Assembly: GCA_001483205.1 (NCBI GenBank)
Contig: JPPB01000300.1
Coordinates: 1-9,227 of the forward strand
DNA from: an alpha proteobacterium 3107
GTDB lineage: Bacteria; Pseudomonadota; Alphaproteobacteria; Rhodobacterales; Rhodobacteraceae
DNA: 9,227 nt
Direction: 5' to 3'
Shown here: positions 1 to 6,995 of the stretch, one piece after another
Layout: the number at the start of each line of letters is the position of its first letter
Numbering within the stretch: the first letter of the stretch is position 1
The notes under the pieces: generated by a model
The model's input: the letters and a program-made list of their open reading frames with translations, nothing else
Told to the model about the DNA's origin: nothing
The model's database searches: none
Made by a program: the position numbers and the translations under genes

Positions 1-867
1 CCCGCCCCGCCGCCGCAAGCGCCCCCGCCGGAAACCACCCCGGACACACCCGCGCAGAGCGAGGCCAGCCTGGAGATGGAGCGCCATTTTGCCTGGTTAC
101 AGGCGGAACTGCTGGCTCAGGGGTTGTTGCGCAGCGACGGCGGCGGCCCCGATGCGCCTTTTTCCGCCGATGATCTGGTCAGCAATTTCGAGCGGATCGC
201 GCTCTATGACGAATATGTGCTTGACCGTGGCCGGTTCGTCGCCCGCGAATCGGAAAGCGTTCTGCGCCGCTGGACGCGCCCGGTGCGCATTGGCGTGCGC
301 TTCGGTGACGGGGTGCCCCCGGAACAGCGCCGCAAGGATATGCGCACCATCGGCATTTATGCCACACGTCTGGCGCGCGCCACCGGTCATCCGGTCAGCT
401 TTGGCATCGGTGAGCCGAATTTTCATGTTCTGATCCTGCGCGAGGACGAGCGGCGCAGCTATCGCCGGGAGCTTGCCGATCTTGGCATTGCGCTCAGCGA
501 AGGCGACATCGCCGGGATTCTGAGAATGCCGCGATCAACCCTGTGCCATGTGTTCGGGTTTTCCGGGGTGGTGGAGCCGAATGTCTATGACCGCGCGGTG
601 GCGGTGATCCGGGCCGAGCATCCCGATCACCTGCGCCGGGCCTGCATTCACGAAGAGCTGGCCCAGGGGTTGGGGCTGGCCAATGACAGCCGCCGGGCGC
701 GCCCGTCGATCTTTAATGATGACGAGGAATTTGGGGTGCTGACCGGGCATGATGAGCTGCTGTTGAGGATGCTGTATGATCCGCGCCTGCGGCCCGGAAT
801 GACCCCGGACGAGGCGCGCCCGGTGCTGGAGCAGTTGGCCCGTGAATTGCTGGCGGGTGAGGGGTAG
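1..867 (+). CDS. DUF2927 family protein (5' end cut by window)
   Basis: The reading frame is open from the first base to TAG at 865-867, giving 288 visible residues; the true start and any signal peptide lie upstream. The first 25 visible residues are rich in Pro, Ala and Thr and look like a linker. The first Met (position 76) falls inside this frame and is not needed as the start. From about visible residue 55 the protein matches what I know of DUF2927: an N-terminal part with RWTRPVRIGV, a central single Cys (CHVFGF), and a highly characteristic C-terminal block with CIHEELAQGLGLAND, PSIFNDDEEFG, LLLRMLYDPRLRPGMT and DEARPV. No biochemical function is known to me. HEELAQGLGL resembles a zincin-type HExxH helix but lacks the second His, so protease activity should not be assumed. 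It is convergent with ilvD and shares the intergenic inverted repeat with it. Confidence 0.9.
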   Translation, partial: PAPPPQAPPPETTPDTPAQSEASLEMERHFAWLQAELLAQGLLRSDGGGPDAPFSADDLVSNFERIALYDEYVLDRGRFVARESESVLRRWTRPVRIGVRFGDGVPPEQRRKDMRTIGIYATRLARATGHPVSFGIGEPNFHVLILREDERRSYRRELADLGIALSEGDIAGILRMPRSTLCHVFGFSGVVEPNVYDRAVAVIRAEHPDHLRRACIHEELAQGLGLANDSRRARPSIFNDDEEFGVLTGHDELLLRMLYDPRLRPGMTPDEARPVLEQLARELLAGEG

Positions 868-959
868 GGGGGCCTTATAGCCTGACAACTGAATTTTGAA
901 AGACCTTTGCATAAGGGCGCATCGCTTCCCAAGTATCCCGCCCGGTGCTTGCGCCGGGC

Positions 960-989
960 AGCGCCTGCCTGCCCCCCGGCAGGCGCTTT
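960..989 (+). terminator. Terminator-like hairpin after the DUF2927 gene
   Basis: AGCGCCTGCC (960-969) pairs perfectly with GGCAGGCGCT (978-987) around an 8-nt loop, and two more T follow. The stem is very stable but the T-run is short (TTT in all), so this may be a weak intrinsic terminator. It lies about 95 bp after the DUF2927 stop codon. Confidence 0.45.
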
Positions 990-1055
990 GAACGCCTCAA
1001 CATGTTGTAACGTATAGAATTTATGACAAGACCATCGCCAATGTGGACTGTCACG

Positions 1056-1080
1056 AAAAGCACCCGCCCAGGCAGGCGCT
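1056..1080 (-). terminator. Rho-independent terminator of ilvD
   Basis: On the minus strand AGCGCCTGCC (1080-1071) pairs with GGCGGGTGCT (1068-1059) through eight Watson-Crick and two G-U pairs. Opening the top pair gives a 4-nt loop. A TTTT run (1059-1056) follows, with its first T being the last base of the stem. It starts about 70 nt beyond the ilvD stop. The 5' stem arm is the same sequence that builds the plus-strand hairpin at 960-987. Confidence 0.55.
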
Positions 1081-1150
1081 GCCCGGCTAAGCCTTTATGC
1101 AGAGGCCTTAAGTTGCCTGTCCCGTCACACACCCCCGAACGACCAGACGC

Positions 1151-2884
1151 CTAGAGGTCCATATACCCGTGGCGCTCCGCCCCCCCGCCGGGATGCGTAA
1201 CCGCCCCCTTGTGTGTCGCCCCCACCAGCCGGGCGTATTTCCACAGCGCGCCGGTGGCGTAGAGGGTTTCGCGCGGGCCGGTCCACGCCTCTCTCCGCCG
1301 GGCCAGCTCTTCCTCTGGCAGGGCGACGGACAGCTCCCCGGCGGGCGCGTCAATGGTGATCATATCCCCATCCCTCAACAGCGCAATCGGCCCGCCATGG
1401 GCGGCTTCCGGCCCCACATGGCCGACACAGAACCCCCGCGTCGCCCCCGAAAACCGCCCGTCGGTGATCAGCGCCACCTTCTTGCCCATGCCCTGACCGG
1501 ACAGGGCGGCGGTGGTGGCCAGCATCTCGCGCATCCCCGGCCCGCCTGCCGGGCCTTCATTACGGATCACGATGACCTCGCCTTCCTGATAGGCGCGCTC
1601 GCGCACGGCGGCAAAGGCGTCTTCCTCGCACTCGAACACCCGCGCCGGGCCGGTAAACACCTGCTGTGCCTTGCTCATGCCTGCCACTTTGACGATGGCC
1701 CCGTCGGGGGCAAGGTTGCCCTTCAGCCCGACAACGCCGCCGGTCATGCTCAGCGGCGTTTCAACCGGGTGGATAACACGGCCATCCGCCGCGCGCGTCA
1801 CCCTGTCGATTTCCTCACCCATCGAGCGCCCGGTGGCGGTCAGGCAATCGCGATGGATCAGCCCCGCCTTGTCGAGTTCTTTCATCACCACCGGAACCCC
1901 GCCTGCCTCATGCAGATCCTTGGCCACATAAGCCCCGCCGGGCTTCAGATCGACAAAATAGGGCGTGTCGCGGAAAATGTCGCAGACATCGGCAAGGTCA
2001 AAGTCAATCCCGGCCTCGTGCGCGATGGCGGGCAGGTGCAGCCCGGCATTTGTCGAGCCACCGGTGCAGGCGACAACGCGGGCGGCGTTGATCAGCGCTT
2101 TGCGTGTCACCACATCGCGGGCGCGGATATTGTGCTCCAGCAGCCCCATGACCGCGCGGCCCGATGCCTCTGCATACTGGTCGCGGGATTCATAGGGCGC
2201 AGGCGCACCGGCGGAATTGGGCAGCGCCAGCCCGACGGCCTCGGACACGCAGGCCATGGTGTTGGCGGTGAACTGCCCGCCGCAGGCCCCCGCCGAGGGA
2301 CAGGCGACCGCTTCGAGCCGTTCAAGCTCGCAGGTGGACAGCTTTCCGGCCTGATGCTGGCCGACGGCCTCGAACACATCCTGAACCGTCACGTCCCTGC
2401 CGTTATGGCGGCCCGGCAGAATCGATCCGCCGTAAAGGAAGACCGAAGGCGTGTTCAGACGCACCATCGCCATCATCATCCCCGGCAGCGACTTGTCGCA
2501 ACCGGCCAGGCCGACAAGCGCATCATAGCAATGGCCGCGCATGGTCAGCTCTACCGTATCCGCAATCGCCTCGCGCGAGGCGAGCGAAGACCGCATCCCC
2601 TCATGCCCCATCGCAATACCGTCGGTCACGGTGATGGTGGTGAACTCGCGCGGTGTGCCATGGGCCTGCTTCACCCCCATCTTTACCGACTGCGCCTGAC
2701 GGTCGAGCGCGATATTGCAGGGCGCGGCCTCGTTCCAGCAGGTCGCCACCCCCACCAGCGGGCGGTGAATCTCTTCCTCGCTCAGCCCCATCGCATAGAG
2801 GTAAGATCGGTGGGGCGCGCGCGCCGGGCCTTCGGTAACGTGGCGGCTGGGCAGGCGGGATTTGTCAAACCGGCTGTCGGGCAT
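1151..2884 (-). CDS. ilvD: Dihydroxy-acid dehydratase
   Basis: This enzyme (EC 4.2.1.9) dehydrates 2,3-dihydroxy acids to the 2-keto acids that lead to valine, leucine, isoleucine and, via ketoisovalerate, pantothenate; it is cytosolic. The 577-residue product shows the IlvD/Edd signature blocks: [11 protein letters not shown] (47-57), [13 protein letters not shown] (85-97), [10 protein letters not shown] (128-137), [16 protein letters not shown] (197-212), CTGGSTNA (273-280), [10 protein letters not shown] (442-451) and [11 protein letters not shown] (475-485). By family knowledge Cys56, Cys129 and Cys201 are the likely Fe-S ligands, Asp88 and Lys130 (carbamylated) bind Mg2+, and Ser479 is the likely catalytic base. 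ATG at 2884-2882 is preceded by AAGGAG seven nt upstream and fits the family N terminus; a longer open frame to 3046 has no support. The length is typical of the alphaproteobacterial form, shorter than the 616 residues in E. coli. The stop is TAG. The gene stands alone on the minus strand with its own promoter and terminator. Confidence 0.98.
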   Translation of the reverse strand: MPDSRFDKSRLPSRHVTEGPARAPHRSYLYAMGLSEEEIHRPLVGVATCWNEAAPCNIALDRQAQSVKMGVKQAHGTPREFTTITVTDGIAMGHEGMRSSLASREAIADTVELTMRGHCYDALVGLAGCDKSLPGMMMAMVRLNTPSVFLYGGSILPGRHNGRDVTVQDVFEAVGQHQAGKLSTCELERLEAVACPSAGACGGQFTANTMACVSEAVGLALPNSAGAPAPYESRDQYAEASGRAVMGLLEHNIRARDVVTRKALINAARVVACTGGSTNAGLHLPAIAHEAGIDFDLADVCDIFRDTPYFVDLKPGGAYVAKDLHEAGGVPVVMKELDKAGLIHRDCLTATGRSMGEEIDRVTRAADGRVIHPVETPLSMTGGVVGLKGNLAPDGAIVKVAGMSKAQQVFTGPARVFECEEDAFAAVRERAYQEGEVIVIRNEGPAGGPGMREMLATTAALSGQGMGKKVALITDGRFSGATRGFCVGHVGPEAAHGGPIALLRDGDMITIDAPAGELSVALPEEELARRREAWTGPRETLYATGALWKYARLVGATHKGAVTHPGGGAERHGYMDL

Positions 2885-2908
2885 GGCGGGGCTCCTTTTC
2901 GGACAGTC

Positions 2909-2928
2909 TTTGGCATAAACGCGCCAAA
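2909..2928. promoter_or_regulatory. Dyad over the ilvD -10 region, candidate operator
   Basis: TTTGGC (2909-2914), an 8-bp spacer, then GCCAAA (2923-2928) form a perfect 6+6 palindrome. It covers the predicted ilvD -10 and the adjoining half of the promoter spacer, where a bound repressor would block RNA polymerase. The binding protein is unknown. Confidence 0.35.
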
Positions 2929-2940
2929 CCGTCTGCACAA
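2912..2940 (-). promoter_or_regulatory. Predicted sigma-70-type promoter of ilvD
   Basis: On the minus strand TTGTGC (2940-2935) and TATGCC (2917-2912) are 17 bp apart, and the -10 ends 27 nt before the ilvD ATG. The match to TTGACA/TATAAT is moderate, but spacing and position fit. The -10 lies inside a dyad at 2909-2928. Confidence 0.4.
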
Positions 2941-2946
2941 GCCGGA

Positions 2947-2975
2947 TTGCGCTTGCGTCCGCGCGCCGGTAGCGT
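2947..2975 (+). promoter_or_regulatory. Predicted promoter of the CPBP protease gene
   Basis: TTGCGC (2947-2952) and TAGCGT (2970-2975) are 17 bp apart, and the -10 ends 25 bp before the ATG at 3001. The pattern closely resembles the predicted exporter promoter at 6183-6211 (TTGCGG, 17 bp, TAGGGT). Its -35 box lies only 6 bp from the divergent ilvD -35 box. Confidence 0.35.
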
Positions 2976-3000
2976 CGCGCCGTCAACAGAGCGGTGCGCC

Positions 3001-3903
3001 ATGCGATATGCCAAGCCATATAAACGACAAGAAGACCTGATTGCATCGGCCCGCCGCAGGCCGGAAATCTGGCGTCTGGTCGCCGGATTTGTCATGTGCT
3101 GCGCGCTTTATCTGATTGGCCTGTTGCTGTTTCGCCGCCTGCTGGCGGGGCTGTTTTCCGTCCCGGTCGGAAGCGTTGATTCGGGCCTGCTTGCGCCCGC
3201 ATCCCCCCTGTGGTCGCTGGCGCTGTTGTTCAGTTTTGCCACGCTTGGCCTGTCGGTGGTGATCGCCGCCCGGATCGTGCATGGCCGGTCCCTGCCCGAA
3301 CTGATCGGCCCGTTTGCGCCCGCGCTGATCACTTTCCTGCGGGTCGTTGCCTGGGTGATGGCGCTGCGCCTGGCGCTGGAGATTCTGCCGCCATACGGCG
3401 CTGACGACAAGCTGCCCAACGAGCAGATGCCGTTCGCACTGTGGCTGATGCTGTTGCCTGCCTCGGTTCTGGGGGTCATCCTGCAAACCGGCAGCGAAGA
3501 GCTTTTGTTTCGCGGCTACCTGCAAAGCCAGATCGCGGCGCAGAGCCGCAATCCGCTGTTGTGGATGGGCATCCCGTCGGCTCTGTTTGCGGTGCTGCAC
3601 TACAGCCCGGCGATGCTGGGCGATGCGGCCCTGATGATCGCTGTCTGGGCATTCGGGTTCGGGGTGCTGGCGGCGGATCTGACGGCGCGCTCCGGCAGCC
3701 TCGGCCCCGCAATCGGGTTTCATTTTGCCAATAACGCCCTGGCGATGCTCTATGTCGGGTTGCCCGGCGGCACCGGTGGCCTTGCGCTGTATCACCTGCC
3801 GTTTCGCGCCGATGAGTTGCAGCCGACATCGCCGGTTTTGCTGGTGAATTTTGTCGTTCTGGTTCTGTCCTGGCTGGCGGCGCGCATTGCCATCCGGCGT
3901 TGA
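3001..3903 (+). CDS. CPBP family intramembrane glutamic endopeptidase
   Basis: The 300-residue multi-pass membrane protein belongs to the CPBP/Abi (CAAX prenyl protease 2-like, Rce1-type) family. Hydrophobic segments are seen near residues 25-53, 68-92, 103-128, 144-162, 188-206, 209-227, 235-255 and 277-297. The three family motifs are present: EELLFR (166-171, catalytic Glu pair and Arg), FAVLH (196-200, with Phe196 and His200) and HFANN (241-245). In relatives these residues form the intramembrane active site. Substrates in bacteria are mostly unknown; some members process peptides or act in bacteriocin immunity, but nothing here indicates such a role. The start at 3001 is chosen because the 18 codons upstream, reached only from a TTG, look like promoter DNA. 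Its ribosome site is weak (AGAGCGG). It is divergent from ilvD and 95 bp before accD. Confidence 0.92.
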   Translation: MRYAKPYKRQEDLIASARRRPEIWRLVAGFVMCCALYLIGLLLFRRLLAGLFSVPVGSVDSGLLAPASPLWSLALLFSFATLGLSVVIAARIVHGRSLPELIGPFAPALITFLRVVAWVMALRLALEILPPYGADDKLPNEQMPFALWLMLLPASVLGVILQTGSEELLFRGYLQSQIAAQSRNPLLWMGIPSALFAVLHYSPAMLGDAALMIAVWAFGFGVLAADLTARSGSLGPAIGFHFANNALAMLYVGLPGGTGGLALYHLPFRADELQPTSPVLLVNFVVLVLSWLAARIAIRR

Positions 3904-3938
3904 GCGCGCCCGCCTGCCCCCGCGCGCGCCCCATGTCA

Positions 3939-3967
3939 TTGCAATCGGCAAACGGGCCGATTATTTC
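3939..3967 (+). promoter_or_regulatory. Predicted promoter of accD-folC
   Basis: TTGCAA (3939-3944) and TATTTC (3962-3967) are 17 bp apart, and the -10 ends 31 bp before the accD ATG. This suggests accD-folC is transcribed independently of the protease gene, although readthrough from it remains possible. Confidence 0.4.
3943..3962 (+). promoter_or_regulatory. Dyad filling the accD promoter spacer, candidate operator
   Basis: AATCGGC (3943-3949), a 6-bp gap and GCCGATT (3956-3962) form a perfect 7+7 palindrome that exactly spans the DNA between the predicted -35 and -10 boxes. This is a classical operator position. In RNA it would be a hairpin followed by ATTTC, so a weak terminator for the upstream protease gene is the main alternative. 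Confidence 0.4.
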
Positions 3968-3998
3968 AGGCAGGCCACAGGTCGGAAGGTCCGCGCGC

Positions 3999-4904
3999 AT
4001 GAACTGGATAGCCAACTACGTTCGCCCTCGCATCAACTCGCTGTTCTCAAGGCGGGAAATGCCGGGCAACCTGTGGACGAAATGCCCGGAATGCGGAACG
4101 ATGCTGTTCCACCGGGAACTGGCAGAGGCGATGAATGTCTGCACCGCCTGCGATCACCACATGGCGCTGAGGCCGCGCGACCGGTTCGGGAAACTTTTCG
4201 ACGGCGGCGTCTTTACCGAGATTACGACGCCGGAGGCCATCGCCGATCCGCTGCACTTTCGGGATCAGAAGAAATACCCCGAACGGCTCAAGGATGCCCG
4301 GAAGAAAACCGGCGCGCGGGATGCGATGCTGGTGGCTGAGGGAGAGATCGGGCGCACGCCGATTGTGGCCGCGGCGCAGGATTTCAGCTTTATGGGCGGC
4401 TCTATGGGCATGGCTGTCGGCAATGCGATTTTGGCGGGTGTCCGGCGCGCGGTAAAGCTGAAGCGGCCCTTTATCCTGTTTTCCGCCGCAGGCGGGGCCA
4501 GAATGCAGGAGGGCGTTCTCAGCCTGATGCAGATGCCGCGCACGACGGTTGCGGTTCAGATGCTGCGGGATGCGGGCCTGCCCTATATCGTGGTGCTGAC
4601 CCATCCGACGACCGGGGGCGTCACCGCGTCTTATGCGATGCTGGGCGATGTGCAGATTGCCGAACCCGCTGCGCTGATCGGTTTTGCCGGAACCCGGGTG
4701 ATCGAACAGACAATCCGGGAAAAACTGCCCGAAGGCTTTCAGAGGTCCGAATATCTGCTTGAGCACGGAATGCTTGACCGGGTGGTCCACCGCGCCCGCC
4801 TGCGTGATGAGCTGATCACCATCACCCGGATGCTGATGAACCTGCCGCCCGCCGTGAAGGGCGATCTGCCGCCGCCCGGCGCGCAAGAGGGCGCTGTGAC
4901 GTGA
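3999..4904 (+). CDS. accD: Acetyl-CoA carboxylase carboxyltransferase beta subunit
   Basis: AccD pairs with AccA as the carboxyltransferase of acetyl-CoA carboxylase, moving the carboxyl group from biotin on AccB to acetyl-CoA to make malonyl-CoA, the committed step of fatty acid synthesis. The 301-residue product starts [10 protein letters not shown], then has the N-terminal zinc ribbon with Cys29, Cys32, Cys48 and Cys51 (CPECG and CTACD). The crotonase-like domain follows, with [14 protein letters not shown] (128-141), [11 protein letters not shown] (162-172), [14 protein letters not shown] (204-217), [13 protein letters not shown] (227-239) and [18 protein letters not shown] (243-260), all typical of the family. 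ATG at 3999 has GGAAGG about nine nt upstream. An in-frame ATG at 3933 is less likely because it lies before the promoter boxes and adds residues the family lacks. The stop overlaps the folC start. AccA is not in the window. Confidence 0.98.
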   Translation: MNWIANYVRPRINSLFSRREMPGNLWTKCPECGTMLFHRELAEAMNVCTACDHHMALRPRDRFGKLFDGGVFTEITTPEAIADPLHFRDQKKYPERLKDARKKTGARDAMLVAEGEIGRTPIVAAAQDFSFMGGSMGMAVGNAILAGVRRAVKLKRPFILFSAAGGARMQEGVLSLMQMPRTTVAVQMLRDAGLPYIVVLTHPTTGGVTASYAMLGDVQIAEPAALIGFAGTRVIEQTIREKLPEGFQRSEYLLEHGMLDRVVHRARLRDELITITRMLMNLPPAVKGDLPPPGAQEGAVT

Positions 4905-6175
4905 CCCCGCCCGGATCGGACATCATCCTCGAACGGATGATGACGCTGCACCCGAAAATCATTGACCTGACCCTTGATCGTGTCCGGCGGCTGCTGGCGG
5001 CGCTTGACCACCCGGAGCGCGCCATCCCGCCGGTGGTGCATATCGCGGGCACCAACGGCAAGGGATCAACCCTGGCGATGATCCGCGCCGGGGTTGAGGC
5101 AGCGGGACAGACGGCCCATGCCTATACGTCCCCGCATCTGGTCCGGTTTCACGAACGCATCCGGCTGGCGGGACGCCTGATTTCAGAACCGCATTTAAGC
5201 GCGGTGCTGGCGGAATGCGATGCCGCCAATGACGGCCACAGCATCACCTATTTCGAGATCACCACCGTTGCCGCTCTGCTGGCCTTTGCCCGCACACCTG
5301 CCGATTATGCCCTGATTGAGGTTGGCCTTGGCGGGCGGATGGACGCCACCAATGTCATTGAGCACCCGGCGCTGACGGTCATCGCGCCGGTCTCTATCGA
5401 CCATGAGCAGTTTCTGGGCAATAACCTGGCGGCGATTGCGGGCGAAAAGGCCGGGATCCTCAAGCGGGGAGTGCCGTGCGTGGTCGGGCCGCAGCCGGAT
5501 GCGGCGATGGCGGTGATCGAGGCAAAGGCCGCCCGGCTGGGCGCGCCGCTGATGGCGCACGGCCAGCACTGGCAGGTGTGGGAAGAACGCGGGCGGCTGG
5601 TCTATCAGGACGAAAACGGCCTGCTTGATCTGCCGCCGCCGGTGTTGCCGGGGGCGCATCAATACCACAATGCCGGGATGGCGATTGCCGCGCTTCGGGC
5701 GTTGGGTTTCGGTGAAGCGGCCTGCGAGGCGGCACTGACCCGCACGGAGTGGCCCGCCCGGATGCAGCGCCTGAAGTCCGGGCCGCTTGCAGAGGCGGCG
5801 GGCGCTGCGGAGCTGTGGCTTGACGGCGGGCATAATCCGGCGGCGGGGCAGGCGCTGGCCGATGTTCTGCGCGGCCTGCCCGAAAGGCCGACGCATCTGG
5901 TGTGCGGGATGCTGAACACCAAGGATGTCGGCGGGTATCTGTGCCCGCTGGCAGAGGTGGCCGAGAGCCTGACCGCCGTGTCCGTCCCCGAAGAGGCCAA
6001 CACCCTGCCCGCCGGGGCGACGGCGGCGGCGGCGATAAAGGCGGGGTTTCGGGCCGGGACCGCCGGTGATGTGCTGTCCGCCGTGAAGGGCCTGGCCGCC
6101 GGATGCCCCGGCGCGCGCATCCTGATCTGCGGGTCGCTCTACCTTGCCGGGGCTGTCCTGCGCGACAATGGCTGA
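4901..6175 (+). CDS. folC: Bifunctional folylpolyglutamate synthase/dihydrofolate synthase
   Basis: FolC adds glutamate to dihydropteroate and then to folates, an ATP-dependent cytosolic step of folate synthesis and retention, in the Mur ligase superfamily. The 424-residue product shows GTNGKGST (50-57, P-loop with Lys54), [12 protein letters not shown] (76-87), [13 protein letters not shown] (117-129), [13 protein letters not shown] (141-153), [10 protein letters not shown] (165-174) and EKAGILK (182-188), where Lys183 is the likely carbamylated lysine. WPARMQRL (284-291) and DGGHNPAA (308-315) follow, then the C-terminal ICGSLYLAG (409-417). The GTG start at 4901 overlaps the accD stop as GTGA, and AAGAGGG lies nine nt upstream. 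In-frame ATGs at 4937 and 4940 would remove N-terminal residues that relatives keep. The overlap predicts translational coupling. An accD-folC pair is also known from E. coli, so the order is conserved. Confidence 0.97.
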   Translation: MTPPGSDIILERMMTLHPKIIDLTLDRVRRLLAALDHPERAIPPVVHIAGTNGKGSTLAMIRAGVEAAGQTAHAYTSPHLVRFHERIRLAGRLISEPHLSAVLAECDAANDGHSITYFEITTVAALLAFARTPADYALIEVGLGGRMDATNVIEHPALTVIAPVSIDHEQFLGNNLAAIAGEKAGILKRGVPCVVGPQPDAAMAVIEAKAARLGAPLMAHGQHWQVWEERGRLVYQDENGLLDLPPPVLPGAHQYHNAGMAIAALRALGFGEAACEAALTRTEWPARMQRLKSGPLAEAAGAAELWLDGGHNPAAGQALADVLRGLPERPTHLVCGMLNTKDVGGYLCPLAEVAESLTAVSVPEEANTLPAGATAAAAIKAGFRAGTAGDVLSAVKGLAAGCPGARILICGSLYLAGAVLRDNG

Positions 6176-6182
6176 GGCCCGG

Positions 6183-6211
6183 TTGCGGCGGCGCTGAAAC
6201 CTGACTAGGGT
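6183..6211 (+). promoter_or_regulatory. Predicted promoter of the LysE-type exporter gene
   Basis: TTGCGG (6183-6188) and TAGGGT (6206-6211) are 17 bp apart, and the -10 ends 30 bp before the ATG at 6242. The -35 begins 7 bp after the folC stop, so the exporter may have its own transcript as well as readthrough from accD-folC. Confidence 0.35.
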
Positions 6212-6241
6212 CGCCCGGCCCCCGATCAGAAGGCCGCGCCG

Positions 6242-6865
6242 ATGTTGCCCGCAGAAACGATCATCCTGTTCATGCCTGCCGCGATTCTTCTGGCGCTGGC
6301 ACCGGGGCCGGACAATATCTTTGTCCTGACCCAATCAGCGATGAACGGGCGTCTGGCGGGGGTGTTTGTCACCCTTGGCCTCTGCACCGGGCTGTTGTTT
6401 CATACCATGGCCGTCTCGCTGGGGGCGGCGGCGATTCTCGCCGGTTCCGGGGCGGCCTTCACCGCGCTGAAACTCTTCGGCGCGGGGTATCTGCTCTGGC
6501 TGGCGTTCAAGGCGTTTCGGGCCGGACGGGCCGATCTTGCGGGCGCACCGCCCCGCGCATCCCCGGCCCGGCTCTATCTGCGCGGGCTGGTGATGAATGC
6601 CGCCAACCCGAAGGTTGCGCTGTTCTTTCTTGCCTTCCTGCCGCAATTCGCCGATCCCGCGCGAGGGGCGCTGATCATGCAGTTGATGATGCTGGGCGCG
6701 CTGATGGTGGTGGCGACAATCCTTGTGTTCGGGTCAATCGCGCTTGGCGGCGGCGTTATCGGGGACTGGTTGCGGCAGAGGCCGGGCGCGCAGATATGGA
6801 TCAATCGCGCCGCCGGGGTGATCTTTGTCGGTCTTGCGCTGAGGCTGCTGACCGCGCAAAGATAG
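6242..6865 (+). CDS. LysE/RhtB family amino acid exporter
   Basis: The 207-residue inner-membrane protein has the length and layout of LysE/RhtB translocators, which expel amino acids or derivatives by proton-coupled antiport. Segments near residues 5-28, 38-66, 70-93, 116-137, 143-170 and 185-204 are hydrophobic, consistent with about six membrane spans. Family motifs are APGPDN (20-25), the Gly-rich stretch GLCTGLLFHTMAVSLGAAA (46-64), LKLFGAGYLLWLAFKAF (76-92) and NPKVALFFLAFLPQF (122-136). The start is supported by AGAAGG eight nt upstream. Substrate cannot be predicted: members carry Lys, Thr, homoserine lactone, Leu or Cys derivatives, and none of the neighbours points to one. It lies 66 bp after folC, likely with its own promoter. 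Confidence 0.93.
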   Translation: MLPAETIILFMPAAILLALAPGPDNIFVLTQSAMNGRLAGVFVTLGLCTGLLFHTMAVSLGAAAILAGSGAAFTALKLFGAGYLLWLAFKAFRAGRADLAGAPPRASPARLYLRGLVMNAANPKVALFFLAFLPQFADPARGALIMQLMMLGALMVVATILVFGSIALGGGVIGDWLRQRPGAQIWINRAAGVIFVGLALRLLTAQR

Positions 6866-6995
6866 CGCCCTAGTGGGGTGAAATGAATCTTGAAATTGTA
6901 AATATTTATTGATATTCAATTATAACGTGTTGAACGCGATACTTGAAAATCCGGGCGTATGCTCTATTTTGAAGACATCAGGAGGCGAAAACACG
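6866..6995 (+). promoter_or_regulatory. AT-rich leader and predicted promoter of the small membrane protein gene
   Basis: Only 16 of the 70 bases at 6881-6950 are G or C, in sharp contrast with the flanking genes. TTGAAA (6890-6895) and TATTCA (6913-6918), 17 bp apart, are the best promoter match in the window. A second possible pair is TTGAAA (6943-6948) with TATTTT (6965-6970), 16 bp apart. ATTGATATTCAAT (6908-6920) is a palindrome with a 3-bp centre over the first -10. Such DNA may also bind IHF or an H-NS-like protein; that is inference only. Confidence 0.45.

Larger units (their letters stand above)
900..1109. repeat. Imperfect inverted repeat element between convergent genes
   Basis: The outer arms are 900-918 and 1091-1109, 19 bp that match in inverted orientation at 16 positions (AAGACCTTTGCATAAGGGC against AAGGCCTCTGCATAAAGGC). 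The inner arms are 953-971 and 1069-1087, a perfect 19-bp inverted repeat (GCCGGGCAGCGCCTGCCTG). The outer-to-inner spacing is 34 bp on the left but 3 bp on the right, so the halves have diverged or one gained DNA. A further 6-bp stem (940-945 with 954-959) lies in the extra left-hand DNA. The centre, about 988-1058, is less GC-rich, contains the 10-bp palindrome CAACATGTTG (998-1007) and shows no gene. Read inward, each half runs TGCATAA motif, GC-rich 19-mer, then a terminator-like hairpin. It could be a REP/BIME-type intergenic repeat, a MITE, or two convergent terminators derived by inverted duplication. Confidence 0.7.

Noticed and set aside
900..1109. A complete insertion sequence
   Set aside because: At 210 bp there is no room for a transposase and none is encoded. 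I found no convincing target duplication at its edges, so at most it is a MITE or remnant.
868..1150. A real small gene in the convergent gap
   Set aside because: Short frames exist but none has a ribosome site or sensible composition; the region is explained by the inverted repeat and hairpins.
2947..3000. Longer N terminus for the CPBP protease starting at TTG 2947
   Set aside because: These codons contain the predicted promoter and code for an Arg-rich stretch unlike a membrane protein start; ATG 3001 gives a normal 300-residue member.
1169..3040. A 623-codon open frame on the plus strand, antisense to ilvD
   Set aside because: It mirrors ilvD in a GC-rich genome, where the antisense frame often lacks stops. 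Its Arg/Gly/His-rich product resembles no family and ilvD explains the DNA fully.
3933..3998. Longer AccD starting at ATG 3933
   Set aside because: The extra 22 residues are not part of AccD, the start precedes the promoter boxes, and MNWI at 3999 has a proper ribosome site.
4937..4942. ATG ATG as the folC start
   Set aside because: The GTG at 4901 has a ribosome site and the typical GTGA overlap with accD, and the residues between resemble FolC N termini that I know.
5195..6334. A 379-codon minus-strand frame opposite folC and the exporter start
   Set aside because: It overlaps two well-supported genes, crosses their boundary, and is a low-complexity Arg/Gln-rich translation typical of a shadow frame.
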